Positions 22,815-35,259 of a stretch of 64,000 bases of DNA are shown here, piece after piece (position 1 is the stretch's first letter; each line of letters begins with the position of its first letter). The position numbers were made by a program, and so were the translations under genes. This DNA is from Pristionchus mayeri (lineage: Eukaryota; Nematoda; Chromadorea; Rhabditida; Neodiplogasteridae), in NCBI GenBank assembly GCA_036245805.1, contig BTRK01000004.1, forward strand, positions 2,790,001 through 2,854,000. Direction: 5' to 3'. The notes under the pieces were generated by a model. That model searched no databases and was not told the DNA's origin. It saw only the letters and a list, made by a program, of their open reading frames with translations.

Positions 22815-23458
22815 GCGATAATTATGAGAAATCAGAAGCGTTTTATGAGCCATCTAGCATAAGAATCGGGGCCCCCTGGGATTGATTTATCGATAGGTTG
22901 TGGGTGTAATGAGAGCATTTATCATCTTCAGTACTCAAACTACGGTCTTTTCAACGCAGAGACTCGAGAATTTGGTGTATTTGCTTGCAGTGACATGTCT
23001 AGATAAACATTCGTTAGATTGAATTTACAGCTACTTCTGTGGGTTTAATTTTACAAATATTCGTTGTTTGTGAACATGTTGAGAATCAATGCTGAGGAAC
23101 AGCACAAACCCGTCTCGTCAAACTCGTCTTGTTAATCCACAAACACACATTAATTGATAAAGATACGGATGAGAAAACGATATCGGAGCAAGGGAATAGG
23201 CGAGCGGAGATGCGGTTTAGTTTGAAATGCGGGTCACGAGAGAGAGTATAGAAAGTGAGGAGAAAGCAAGAGTACTTTTTGAACTTTATTATAGTCTCAT
23301 CTGATTACTGTTTCGATCCACACCCTTATTACTGAATTTTATTTTTCTCATTGCCCATCATTTCGTGTGTTTTGTGATCGGCGCCGAAGATAACTTCGAG
23401 TTACTGTTTGAGCAGCGTAATATAACTCCTCACTTGCATTCTCATTCTAGAGCAATTC
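22815..23458. other. divergent intergenic region
   Basis: Shared upstream region of the minus-strand Str receptor and the plus-strand fatty acyl-CoA reductase. A purine-rich stretch lies near 23230-23270. No exon was recognised, and no specific regulatory site can be supported. Confidence 0.45.
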
Positions 23459-26400
23459 ATGGAGCCGATAGCTCTGCCTAGTATCAAGAGTCTCTACGAT
23501 GACCGGACGATTTTCATTACTGGAGCGAGTGGATTTCTTGGAAAAGTGCTCTATTCTCGCCTTTATTCAGAATTGTACGAAAAATGAACACCTGTCAGGT
23601 TCTCATCGAAAAGATGTTGTACTCGTTGCCGGGAATCAGACGAATCTACATTCTAATTCGAGCATCAAGAGGAAAATCGGGCGCAGAACGTTGGAGAGCA
23701 TTCGAAAACGTTTGAAATATGATTTGCTAAGCGGTGTCTATCGCCTATCTCTCAGCTGGTGCTCTTCAATCGAGTCCGTAGAGATTGTCCCGATCGACTT
23801 GAAAAGATCGTCGCCGTCGAGGGTGACATCACCCTTCCCGATCTGGGCATGGCCGAAGCAGATGTCACTCGAATACTCGATGAGGTTATTTTTTCGCTGC
23901 TTTCATCGCATGTTGCTATGGAGAACAAACTTGGACAAAAAATTTTTAAAAAAATCTTTTCAGACATCAATGGTGTTCCACTGCGCAGCGACTGTTCGCT
24001 TTGATGAACCTCTGAAACGAGCGGTTGAATTGAACATGAAGGGCGTCTCTCGAGTTATCTCCATCTGCTATCGTATGCCCAAACTAGAGGCGAGTCGATA
24101 TTTATAGATGAATGGCACGGGCAAAACAACGTTGCGAAGATTGGCTGCAAATTGGTGCTAAGGTGTAAACAAGCCTAAAAGTGAGAAATGAGAACACACA
24201 ACTTGGGCTGCAATTGCAGTGCTTTCTTCATTGCTCGTCGTGCTATGCCAATGCAGACAAGCCGGGGATTCTCGTAGAGGAGAAGATCTACCAGCCCCCA
24301 CCATGTGATCCCCATAAGCTTCTCGAGGTAAGTCGGATTCATTCGAATACCATGCAACCCACTGCGGTCCTTGAGACAAGATCGCACAAAATATTTAAAA
24401 AAACAATAAAATGACATGCATGCTATCCCAAAATGATATTCTTGCATGAGAGGCGCTCGAAAGTGACGTTAGGAGTAATGGTGCAATGTGCATCTTTGAA
24501 CGTGAACTTTTCTCACAATATTTGTTTTTCCAATTTCAGACGGAAGATGTTCTGGACGATTCCGAGTTCGATCGGATTGAGCAAGAAGCCGTGATGGCCT
24601 TTGGCAATACGTACTGCTTCACCAAGTGTCTGGCTGAGGTATACCAGATAATTGGAAAGTTGGCTGGAAATGGTTGGTTTCTTCCATTTTCTTCAAGCAG
24701 GGACGTATTTTCAACGAATGAAAAAATGATCAGAAAATGATCGAATACGCACCCTGTTCTCGCAGTATTTCCTCCTCAGCATCTGGTGATGGAGGAGGCG
24801 GCCTCCCTACCTGCCCTCATCTTCCGTCCCTCCATCATCGGCGCGGTCTTGAGGGACGGAATCCCCGGATGGGCTGACAAGCTGCAGGGACTGGGCGCCA
24901 TGATCACTGCGGTAAGGGATGAAAGTGCAGATTAGCAATGATGGGATCAACCAAATAATCGTACATCATACGCCGTTTTGCGCGCAACAATGATGAATAC
25001 TCACAGTTTAATCATCAAGGTGTCCTTGTCAGGATGTCCGTTATCAATTTAGCCGCATTCTTGGTAACAATTTCTTGCAAAGAAAAATATGTGAATTTCC
25101 AGCAGATTTAGACAGAGAGAGTAAAAAAGTAGGAGACAGTGGATCCAAATTGTGGACTCGAATTTCCAGTTCGGTACGGGCGCTATGTCTCGCATTCCCG
25201 TCGATCTCGAAGCTCGAGTGGACGCGGTTCCAGTAGATGTCGTCTCTGCTGCGATGACAGTGTGCGGCGCGTATCGACTTGCTTCCAAGTTTGTATTTTT
25301 CAACGCTTGTATAACTGTACTGAATAATATCAAAGCGTCTCTAGCCTCATGCAGAAAGGTAAAGAAAGTTAATCTAAATCAGAAAGGACAAAGATATCAA
25401 CAACGAACTAGAATACGTTAAAGTGTGAGTGAAGGGGAAGAAATGAACAACTTCCCAGAGAGCGATGGTCAATTCCGATTGTGCATTGCGGAACAAGCTC
25501 GCTGAATCCGATCATATACAAGGAGTGTCGATCTGCAGCGCTCGAGGTTAGCTCAAGATCAAAACATTTTGCTAACTTTTCGAACCATTCATTGAACGGC
25601 CGAAATACTTTCCAATAACCTCCACTTTCGAAATTCCGCAACAATGCTTCGCAAGCTAATGATCAATGGTCTGACTCTCTTCAGTTTGCGCGCTCTCTCG
25701 CCAGTCAGAGAGACGAGAGAGCGTGCAAACTGAATAGAGTCAGACCATTGCTCAAGCTAATCTACTTTCCAGTGCGCATACAAATATCCGCTCGCCAGGA
25801 TATTGAGCACGCCCATGTTCTCTAATCATGGCTCGGACTCGTTGGAGAGATGGATGCACCAGATGCGAGCTCGATTCCTCGGACCATTACTGGATGCACT
25901 GCTAACACTCGCAGGACAGAAACCTTTGTAAACTATGCTTTGTTTGCTACGCTTTCCTTGAATGCAAACGGTATCACTGCTCAGTTACTAACTAAAAATA
26001 TCATACCAGCTTCACTCGGTTGTATGGACGCCTCGGCGGAGCATATTCCATATTCAAGAAGTTCATTTCTGATTACACCTTCGAATCGGAGAATATCGTG
26101 CAAATATTGGGAATGATGACAGCGGAAGACAAAGAGGTAAACAAAAGTAGAAATATGAGTATAGTATACAAAATGAATTAATAATTGGTAAAAAATAATT
26201 GGGCAATTTTTTTCAGATTTTTCAAATCGATGTTCGCAAGATTGACATAATCGAGTTCGGGTGTACGACGTGGATGGGAGTGAAGGTGATTTTCTAACTT
26301 AAATTGCAATAATGTTATCAAAAAAAGATTTGTAGGTCTTCTTTATGAAAGATGACATTGATAATATGAGCATCAGAAGAGCGAGAAAGAATCTGAAATT

Positions 26401-26963
26401 GTGAGGAATGTATGTAAAAACCCTGACGTATTTTTGTTTAGAATCCAGCTGAAAGACTTCGTCCTCACAGTAATCGTCTGCTCTCTATGCACTTTACTGC
26501 TCACTGGGTTAGCATGCATAATTGCTCACAAACAAATAAATCTAAAACAGTCACTTAAAAGCAAATCAGCACAGTGTAAATTTTACACTGTAAAAGATTT
26601 TAAGATTACTTTACTCTGTAAAATACTTTCGAAGAAATTATATTTTTTTATAATTGCAATTTTCAGTAGCACAACGTCGTGGCATGTTTTGATTCCGCTC
26701 GTTATAATCGCGCACTTCTACTTCAACGTGCAACCCTTCAAAGCTCAAGGTAGAGATGGGAAAATAAACACCTCATCACTTGGGATGTTCTGATGAAAAA
26801 TCAGCATTTTTTCAAGAAAGTTCGTCTTCCATTTTATAAGAATAAAACAATAGCCAACACTTCAATAATTTCAGGCATTCTCTCGATCCGAGATTACCAG
26901 AGCAGAATTGAGAATGCAATGGGAGCAACGCTCAAATCGATGAAGGATGAGAAGAGGATCTGA
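23459..26963 (+). CDS. fatty acyl-CoA reductase (alcohol-forming)
   Basis: NADPH-dependent enzyme reducing fatty acyl-CoA to fatty alcohol for ether lipids or waxes; relatives are peroxisomal. ATG 23459 starts MEPIALPSIKSLYD, followed by the Rossmann NADP-binding motif TGASGFLGK. Exon 2 continues in phase as VLIEKMLYSLPGIRRIYILI. Further conserved blocks are LEKIVAVEGDITLPDLG (about 23810), VFHCAATVRFDEPLKRAVEL (about 23970), the catalytic YxxxK in NTYCFTK (about 24606), LPALIFRPSIIGA (about 24805) and IPVDLEARVDAVPVDVV (about 25195). The FAR C-terminal domain follows (MFSNHGSDSLERW, about 25818). A membrane-prone C-terminal segment (DFVLTVIVCSLCTLLLTG) and a final exon end at TGA 26961. An in-frame stop at 26401 could close a shorter isoform. 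One MITE lies in an intron. Confidence 0.9.
25661..25753. mobile_element. hAT-like MITE, GTCTGACTCTCTTCAG family
   Basis: A 93-bp palindrome with ends GATCAATGGTCTGACTC and GAGTCAGACCATTGCTC. A perfect 8-bp duplication AAGCTAAT flanks it (25653-25660 and 25754-25761). It belongs to the same family as the element at 12565, and has the same length. It lies in an intron of the fatty acyl-CoA reductase. Confidence 0.9.
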
Positions 26964-27102
26964 TGGGAATTTCAGCGATAGTGTCATTGGTAGTTCTTGT
27001 TGCGGACTGGGATAAATTAATATTTTATATTTCGCATGATAACATGTTTTGCATTTGCGATAAATGTCTATCGGGTGCAGTGCTCACGACGAAAGCTTCG
27101 AA

Positions 27103-27118
27103 TCTCTCTCTCTCTCTC

Positions 27119-27193
<75 letters not shown>

Positions 27194-27199
27194 CTCTCG

Positions 27200-27232
<33 letters not shown>

Positions 27233-27293
27233 GCTCTCGCTCTCTCGCTCTCTCGCTCTCTCACTCTCTCGCTCTCTCGTTCTCTCTTTCTCT
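27103..27293. repeat. (TC)n microsatellite
   Basis: Nearly 190 bases of TCTC with a few interruptions (CCTC, GCTC). Long Ser-Leu and Arg-Glu ORFs across it are artefacts. It lies between the fatty acyl-CoA reductase and the zeta GST. Confidence 0.95.
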
Positions 27294-27454
27294 ATGGCCT
27301 CCCTCTTGCAATCCCTCTTATCTATCTGTCGCGTGCTCACTTGTTTACTGCCTTTCCCTCCAAAGAGCGCGCGCATTTCCACAATTTGTTACCTGTTCAG
27401 TGATGTTTTTGGCTCTTTTTTCCTATTTTTCGATGCATTTTTTAATTATTTTCG

Positions 27455-30400
27455 ATGGCGAATCAGAAGTTGACGCTCTTCACCAAGTGGACCAGCTCGT
27501 GCTCGTGGCGCGTGCGATGTGGTCAGTATAATTCTCAATTTTAACATTGATTTTCCATTTCCCACGCTCTATCACTCCATTATCGATCGAGAAACTGTAT
27601 GCAAACTGTGCGCAATGAATAGAAGGTTACCCGAATTGATCAAACGCTATCGGTCAGTGAGCGTGAGCACTATCAACTTTCCCTCTCTTTTCGATGAGAA
27701 CACTAATGGCTTGATGGGTCAGATTAAGTTCCAAAAAAGTACAATATGAAAAAATAATTATTTTTGAATTAGAGGTAGAGCGCTGGAGGAATTGTACGAA
27801 TTTTATGTGAGAAATGATTGCAGCCCTCCACTATAAGCAGATCAAGTACGAAACTCAGCCGGTGAATCTGCTCGACCTCAACAATGAAGTGATATTTGAT
27901 ATTTGTTGATATTTGTACTTTGGTATGCGCGCACAAGATTAAATCGCGTCCATATTTGATTCCAACTTGGGTGCGAACATCAGAGTTATCTCATAAGAAG
28001 GAGGACAAAAGGTCACTCGTTAGCAGTCGGAATCATTCGCTCCAAGAACCATTATCAAATGCTGTTAATTTGATACAAAATATGATTGAATATCGCAAAT
28101 GCTGCAGAACGGACGCAAGTTGCTGAAGCTGAACCCAGCCTCGCGAGTACCCATGCTCATCCATGGAGAACGTGTCCTCACAGAGTCGATGGCCATCATG
28201 GAGTACCTCGAGGAGGTACAGTTGTAGATATTTTCGAAAAAAAGCTAAAACACGTCTATGATTTGTTCATGCAAAATAACTAGAAAATTGATTAATTACA
28301 ATTCTTGATGGATGAGTTGTACGTTCCACTACATGAGGAATATTCATTCGTGCTGCAGAACTTCGATGGACCTCGGTTGCTGCCTGCCGACAGCTACGCG
28401 CGCGCCCAGTCGCGAGCCATCGCCCTGCATGTAAGCTGAATAAATTATTAATAAATACTATTAATCAAGATATATTAATGTTCTTTTAAGAAATTTGTAT
28501 AAATACAAATGTCCATTATAGCGTAATTCAGGTATGGTTTTTTACCCGTCAATAATCCACAAAGATACATTTCATGCTGGAACGTCTCTTAAATATTATT
28601 ATTATAATTATCGGATATGTGGTAGTTACAGTGTGAGATTCAGATCGCTTGCGGCATCCAGCCGCTACAGAACATGCGCGTCACTCGCAAAGTCAGTCAG
28701 CAGCACGGTCCGGAGGCATCCAAGGAGGTCCGCTACTAGAGTTCGAAACTAAATAATTAATGTCGTTCTTTATGACATCACTCTACGTGCTTAGAATATG
28801 TGTGATGAGTAGACTGATGAGTAGACTCGGACTTTGAATATTATGGAGCCCATGCCATGCGAATTATTTGCAAATACATAGTACCGAACCTATGAAAGGA
28901 TACCATTCGCTATTTTTGACTAGGGAGGGGTTCAGGAAGAATACTTTTTTTTCGTGATATGATCTCACTGTTTGCAGTGGGCCAAGTACTGGACGCATCT
29001 CGGGCTAAAGGAACTCGAGGGCATGGTCAGCAAAACTGCTGGTGAGGACTCATAACACGGGTCTTCTGTAAGAATGCAGGAACGTCTGCCACCAGAAAAA
29101 AATCATAGTCATGGATTTCGATGAAACTTAGTTTATGCATACTATTGGGGGTCTGAAGAAGGCCTATGCGCTTGGTTTGGCCAAATTCGCTGATTATCGA
29201 TTTTTTTGATCTACCTCATTGGGATACTGTAAATCGGTCAATTTTGATCTTACAGCGAACTTTTTTTTTTGCATTTTACTCGTCTCAGCGAGTTCTACAA
29301 AAAGTACCCCTTGCCGGAAATTACGTCATCATGTAGTTTTTGGCGAAAAACTAGTTTTGTGACCAACATCATCGATTTTTCTCGAAATTTTTTGCTTATA
29401 CCCCCTGGCAATATTTCAATAGTGGATTCCCCAGGCACAATCAGGTGGGGTCTATGTTGAACGTTTTCCATATAACGTGCATTTGAATATCGAATACTAA
29501 GTAAGTTCCTGGACAGCCGAATTTTTGTTAAATTAGTTTTTTCACCATATCTCAGCTTAAAATGGTGCTACTGTGAATTTAAAAAGTGAAATCGATAGCT
29601 CTCGTCAAGCCCTACGAAATATATTTAGTAAATGGAATTGCTAAAACGTCTAGTTTTCGAGTTATTTATTTGAGAAATCAGTAGCATAACGGAATCATTC
29701 GTCGTGCATCACGGAACCTTCATTTTCGCCGACCTCAAATAACTCGAAAACTAGACGTTTTAGCAATTCCATTTACTAAATATATTTCGTAGGGCTTGAC
29801 GAGAGCTATCGATTGCACTTTTTAAATTCACAGTAGAACCATTTTAAGCTGAGATATGGTGAAAAACCTAATTTAACAAAAATTCGGCTGTCCAGGAACT
29901 TACTTAGTATTCGATATTCAAATGCACGTTATATGGAAAACGTTCAACATAGACCCCACCTGATTGTGCCTGGGGAATCCACTATTGAAATATTGCCAGG
30001 GGGTATAAGCAAAAAATTTCGAGAAAAATCGATAATGTTGGTCACAAAACTAGTTTTTCGCCAAAAACTACATGATGACGTAATTTCTGGCAAGGGGTAG
30101 AGAAGAACTTTTTGTAGAACTCGCTGAGACGAGTAAAATGCAAAAAAAAGTTCGCTGTAAGATCAAAATTGACCGATTTACAGTCCAATGGGGTAGATCC
30201 CAATGGGGTAGATCAAAAAATCGATAATCAGCGAATTTGGCCAAACCAAGCGCATAGGCCTTCTTCAGACCCCCAATATTATGCATAAATTAAGTTTCAT
30301 CGAAATCCATGACTATGATTTTTTTTCTGGTGGCAAAAGGGGCTCATTTTCCTACGTTCTTACAGAAGACCCGTGATAATCCCTTTTAAAGCGTCTTCAA

Positions 30401-31695
30401 GTCAGTTTCAACCTTTCAATGGTAAATTTGATTTAGTGATTCATGTAGCTAGGGACCACAAGCGGTATTGCCGAAATGAAGCTATGTCACCCTAACTATG
30501 CTCAACTTGCCTATTGGGATCCAAATAAGATCATACTTTTGGCTGTTTGTCGAAACCTTATCCCAGAACCGTACAAGAGCGCATAAAGTACGCAAAAAAC
30601 CGACAACGTAGAACGCCAGAAAAGCGAGACAAGGGAGTGAGGGGCGGAGCCAATTCCACTCCATCCCAGTCAAAACGCCAAAAATTTGGGTAGAGCTTCG
30701 GCCTTTCCGGGTTGTGCCTTACCAGAGTGAGCAGAGACAAAAATGCGATGCAGGCGCGCCCTTTCGTATTTTCAGTCGCTCTCTGCACGCGCCGGGTGAG
30801 AGAGATGAAGAAAGAGCCCTCCCAGACTCCGCCCCCTTGCACTCGTTCGCTCGCGTTCTCTCCTTTATGAAATGTTGCGCGAAGAGAGAGCACAAGCGTC
30901 ATTCTCAACCAAATCGTTCGTTCAAAAAAGAATCTGAAAGCTCTACCATAGAGGAATCCAGTGGTTGGTCGACGAACTGTGTCTGACTCCTCTGAGTAGG
31001 TCAGAATACGTGTTTTGTAGTGAACATAGCTATAACGCACTACAAAACACGTATTCTGACCTACTCAGGGGAGTCGGACACAGTGCGTCGACCAACCACT
31101 GGATTCCTCTCGGGGAGAGCTTTCAGAATCTTTTTTGAACGAACGTTTTGGTTGAGAATGACGCTTGTGCTCTCCCGATAACACTTTCTGGTGGAATCGC
31201 GTCGGAGTCAAGTGGGCAGGGTTTGCGGGGCCTACATGTACCTGGGTACCTTATATGTCGGATGCGATATCCTTTTTTTCCTTGGTGTGGGCACATTTTT
31301 ATATATATCGTTGGCAAGATTTGCCACAAAGCTAGTGCGTTCATGAATGTCATGGTAAGGAAATTGCGATATAATATTTCTTTCCCAGGCACTTACGCCG
31401 TGGGTGACGCAGTGAGCATCGCGGATACGTGCATCCCATCGATTATGATGAAAGGACGATCGTACGTTGTAAAATAAATAATGTACTAGATCGTTTGAGA
31501 AATATTTCGCAAAACCTTCTCTGGCATATTAACAGTTGTGTCTCTTCACTTTGACTCAATTACACTATTTTCTTCAGTTGGAAGGTGGACGTGGCCGAGT
31601 TCCCAACTCTTCTTAGGATCGACAAGAACCTCGCGGCACTCGAGTCCTTCCAGGCAGCGCATCCCGATAGACAGCCGGAAGCTGCCAAGCAATGA
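27455..31695 (+). CDS. maleylacetoacetate isomerase / zeta-class glutathione S-transferase
   Basis: Enzyme of tyrosine catabolism that isomerises maleylacetoacetate with glutathione. ATG 27455 opens MANQKLTLFTKWTSSCSWRV, including the zeta-class catalytic SSC motif. The next exons are ALHYKQIKYETQPVNLLDL (about 27825), LNPASRVPMLIHGERVLTES and MAIMEYLEE (28107-28216), and GPRLLPADSYARAQSRAIA (28360-28431). IACGIQPLQNMRVTRKVSQQ (about 28644-28727) and WAKYWTHLGLKELEGMVSK (28978-29041) follow. The C-terminal exons TYAVGDAVSIADTCIPSI (from 31389) and WKVDVAEFPTLLRIDKNLAA end at TGA 31693. The 29042-31388 intron joins in phase (G/GC) and is inflated by two palindromic repeats. AATAAA lies near 31785. 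The order matches GSTZ1 relatives, and no lesion was found. Confidence 0.92.
29056..30375. mobile_element. large foldback transposon, CAC...GTG ends
   Basis: A 1320-bp inverted repeat with arms of about 615-645 bases meeting near 29700. It starts CACGGGTCTTCTGTAAGAA and ends TTCTTACAGAAGACCCGTG. ATAA flanks both sides (29052-29055 and 30376-30379). The arms match with few differences over hundreds of bases. No coding capacity is evident. It lies in an intron of the zeta GST. Confidence 0.87.
30885..31180. repeat. palindromic repeat, about 140-bp arms
   Basis: GAGAGCACAAGCGTCATTCT (from about 30888) is mirrored by AGAATGACGCTTGTGCTCTC (ending near 31175). The arms run to CACGTATTCTGACCTACTC around a centre at about 31028. 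No clear target duplication was found. The GC-rich 30540-30885 segment beside it looks repeat-derived but was not recognised. Confidence 0.75.
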
Positions 31696-31816
31696 TCGCA
31701 AGATCAATTTTTATCGACATTTCGCTAGTTCATGTTCCTGATTATACATAACAATGATGGATAACTAAGGTAAACTTCACGATAAATAAAGATATTTTCA
31801 CATACAATCGGATGTA

Positions 31817-34800
31817 CAGGGTGCGCCATAATTACGTAGACTGATGTTTTCAAATGTTTCCTACCTTTGGAATCAAACTTGAGGGATATATTTTATGGCA
31901 AAGTTTACCAACCATATGGGTAATAGTAACATACTGTCTTCGTTTGATGGAGCCTCTATTTGCTCTGAGACTGGCCTTGAGTATCTTTTCAGATCCACCT
32001 ATCGATTCCCGCAATTTTCATAGATTTCGACTCATGCTTTGAGAAGGGCTGCCTTCAGGGGTGTTCGCGTATAGTTCTTGTTAGAGGAAATCTTGGACTA
32101 CTACGCCCCTAAACCCTGACGTCGAGGGGTTAAGATCGGGGGAGTTAGGGGGTCAATCAGTGAGAGTGGTTTGGTCGGGTGCATGGGTGTCCGGCAACGA
32201 ATTTGCCTTCTGAATGGAGTTGATTGTTGCTGAGACGACCAGTGTTCCTGGTAGAAGTTGGATTGAGTTCAGGGTGTTAGCGCGTCTTCCAGGATGTGCA
32301 TCATGCAATACCCCTTATTGATCTTGGCTCCCGGAGTGACAAACACGAGAAGGAACTTCCCTGTTGAGCAAATTGCAACACTATCCCTGATGTAGACGTG
32401 ATGAATGATATGAGAGACTGTCTGAGAGGGTTCACCATAGGCCGCACAGCCAAAAATAAAGATTTGATTTTAAGATCTCCCTAGGGGTACCTTTTCACGT
32501 AGAGTTTGAAAATCGACCTTAGAAAGCCGTATCTCTTACCCCTCATTTCGTGTTTCGCGCTGAACCTGGGAGGTCGGTTTTTGTAAATCGTGAACGGCTC
32601 ATCCAAACCACTTACATATATAGACATTCTGAAAGATCTCGACGAGATAAGCATTTTTGCTGTTGGAAGTGAAAGGCTAGCTCATCTGTGAAAAAAGTTA
32701 AGACCATAAATCGACCTTTTGAATTCTCAAAAAATCCGCCGTGAAAAATTTTTCGGCGGGTTACGTAAAATAAATGTTTTCAAATTATTTCTCAACTAAA
32801 ACTACCCCTGGAAATCTTTATTTCATTTTGAAAGGCGTGATTATTTCAGCTGATCTGCTTAGTCGAACAGTCAGAGCTTCGGTCTCTTCAATATTTCAAG
32901 TAGACTGTCGGGAAAAATAGACTTCAGAATTTACTCCCAGCGCCTGAAATATTTCATAAACACATAATATGAAGTGTTTCCACTCAGAAATACGTCATTC
33001 AGACTGGTCAAAACCAACCATGGTGGTCCAGTAGACACTTTTTTCGACAAAGCCTTATGACGCACTTTGGACAAAGCCTTATGACGCACTTTTTTAAAAG
33101 GTTCGACAGTTAATAAATCGCAAATATGTAATAGCTACGATATATTAAACAATATTAATTTGTTTTAGGCACACTCTTACACTTCCCAAGTTCACAATTA
33201 GCCGATATTTGTAAATTTCGTGTCCCAGTATCATGAATCACGAACGACAGCAGCCTCAAACATAAAATTTACGCGTTCTAGAGCGAAAATTCGGATTCTA
33301 CGAGTGAAAATGCACTAGAAAATATATTATTTAAGTAAAAGTGACGAAAAAATAATTTTTCATGTTGCCCTCCTGGGGTAGTAGGGGGTGAAAATGTCGA
33401 CATGACGGAAACACATGCTATCTATATTTCTAAGTGTATTTTCACTCGTAGAATCCGAATTTTCGCTTTAGAACGCGTAAATGTTATGTTTGAGGCTGCT
33501 GTCGTTCGTGATTCATGATACTGGGACATGAAATTTACAAATATCGGCTAATTGTGAACTTGGGAAGTGTAAGAGTGTTCCTCAAACAAATTAATATTGC
33601 TTAATATATCGTAGCTATTACATATTTGAGATTTATTAACTGTAGAACCTTTTATTGTTGCGATATCGTAGCCAAAACTGATATCCAAAGTGCGTCACAA
33701 GGCTTTGTCGAAAAAAGTGTCTACTGGACCACCATGGTTGGTTTTGACCGGTCTGAAATACGTATTTCTGAGTGGAAACACTTCAAGTTATGTTTATGAA
33801 ATATTTCATGCGCTGGGGGTAAATTCTGAACTCTACTTTTCCAGACAGTCGACTTGAAATATTGAAGAGACCGAAGCTCTGACTGTTCGACTAAGCAGAT
33901 CAGCTGAAATAATCACGCCTTTCAAAATGAAATAAACATTTCCAGGGGTAGTTTTAGATGAGGAATAATTTGAAAACATTTATTTTACGTACCCCGCCGA
34001 AAAATTTTTCACGGCGGATTTTTTGAGAATTCAAAAGGTCGATGTATGGTCTTAACTTTTTTCACAGATGAGCTAGCTTTTCACTTCCAACAGGAAAAAT
34101 GCTCATCTCGTCGAGATCTTTCAGAATTACTATACATGTAAGGGGTTTGGATGAGCCGTTCACGATTTACAAAAACCGACCTCCCAGGTTCAGCGCGAAA
34201 CACGAAATGAGGGGTAAGAGATACGGCTTTCTAAGGTCGATTTTCAAACTCTACGTGAAAAGGTACCCCTAGGGAGATCTTAAAATCAAGTCTTTAATTT
34301 TGGCTGTACGTCATATAGGGGCTATTGCTCAGTTCTCTCAGAAAGTCTCTCATATAACCAACGATTCCACAACAATTTTAAGATACTTCAGGATCAGAGG
34401 CAGTGATTATGCTGGTTTGGATATTTTACATGCTGTCGACTGTAAAGATATTTACATCGCTGAGCAACGTACTGAAATGCGCGGACCTGGCAAACTGCAA
34501 CAACAGTTTACGGTTCCTTTCTTTGCGACGCATAATCTGACGCTCACCTAGTCCGAGCAACTTAATGTATTTGTAAGGGCGAAGAGTCAGCCGGGACTTG
34601 AGAGGATCAGAAACGGAAGTGATCGAGATATCAATACTCTTGACAACCTGAGTACGGTTTCGAAGCACCATCTTTCGGATGCGCTCTCGGTGCCTTGTGG
34701 TGGAAACATACCCAGGTCTCTATATGTCCGGACAGTCCTTATCAGTACCAAGCTGCTGGTATGTTATGAAGATATCGGAAGCATTCGATTTGTGAACGCC

Positions 34801-35034
34801 GAGTCGATGAACGTCGATGTCACCGACGTGTGACACCTACTTGTGACTGATAATGAGGGTTGGAGAAGAGTAGACATCGCCATTACTGGAAAACCTAACT
34901 AACTGACACGATACCTTGAATAGTGAGAGACCAATGGTCACTCGCCATGATGATGCTATAGGGGTCGCGCATATCGATTGGGCGGCCGGGTCACAGAATA
35001 ATGAAATCAGTCTACGTAATTATGGCGCACCCTG
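31817..35034 (-). mobile_element. decayed Tc1/mariner-like element, split by a nested foldback
   Basis: Terminal repeats CAGGGTGCGCCATAATTACG at 31817 and their complement ending at 35034 are flanked by TA on both sides (31815-31816 and 35035-35036). On the minus strand, 34671-34426 resembles the middle of a Tc1/mariner transposase (LTLRPYKYIKLLGLGERQ, then FSTLLSDVNIFTVD in place of SDEKxFTVD). On the same strand, 32400-31850 resembles the C-terminal half (LLVFVTPGAKINKG, later LTPPDLNPSTSGF), with several stops and frame shifts. The transposase is therefore dead. The two halves are separated by the foldback at about 32443-34310. Confidence 0.82.
32443..34310. mobile_element. foldback element nested in the Tc1-like transposon
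   Basis: Long inverted arms (about 32446-33360 and 33440-34307) start ACAGCCAAAA and share blocks such as AGATCTCCCTAGGGGTACC and its complement. Weaker inverted similarity continues outward to about 32405 and 34360, so the exact ends are uncertain. No target duplication could be fixed. It interrupts the transposase of the host element. Confidence 0.78.
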
Positions 35035-35259
35035 TAATAATTTGTCCGTTGAGCTTTAAACTGCTGACGATACTTGCATACAATATTATTCCGTAATACA
35101 GTTGAATTCTAAAGTACCACAGAAGGAGTAACCGAAGTTTACGACGAAAGGAAACAATGAAGTTTCACCCTTACTGCGATCACCGATAAGGAATAGTTTG
35201 CAGTTTGTTGTCGTTCTCTCATATTTTCCCTCTTTCCATTTCCTTTCCGTCTCCGTACC

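Noticed and set aside
27025..27531. Overlapping Ser-Leu and Arg-Glu ORFs over 100 codons
   Set aside because: Pure artefact of the (TC)n microsatellite.
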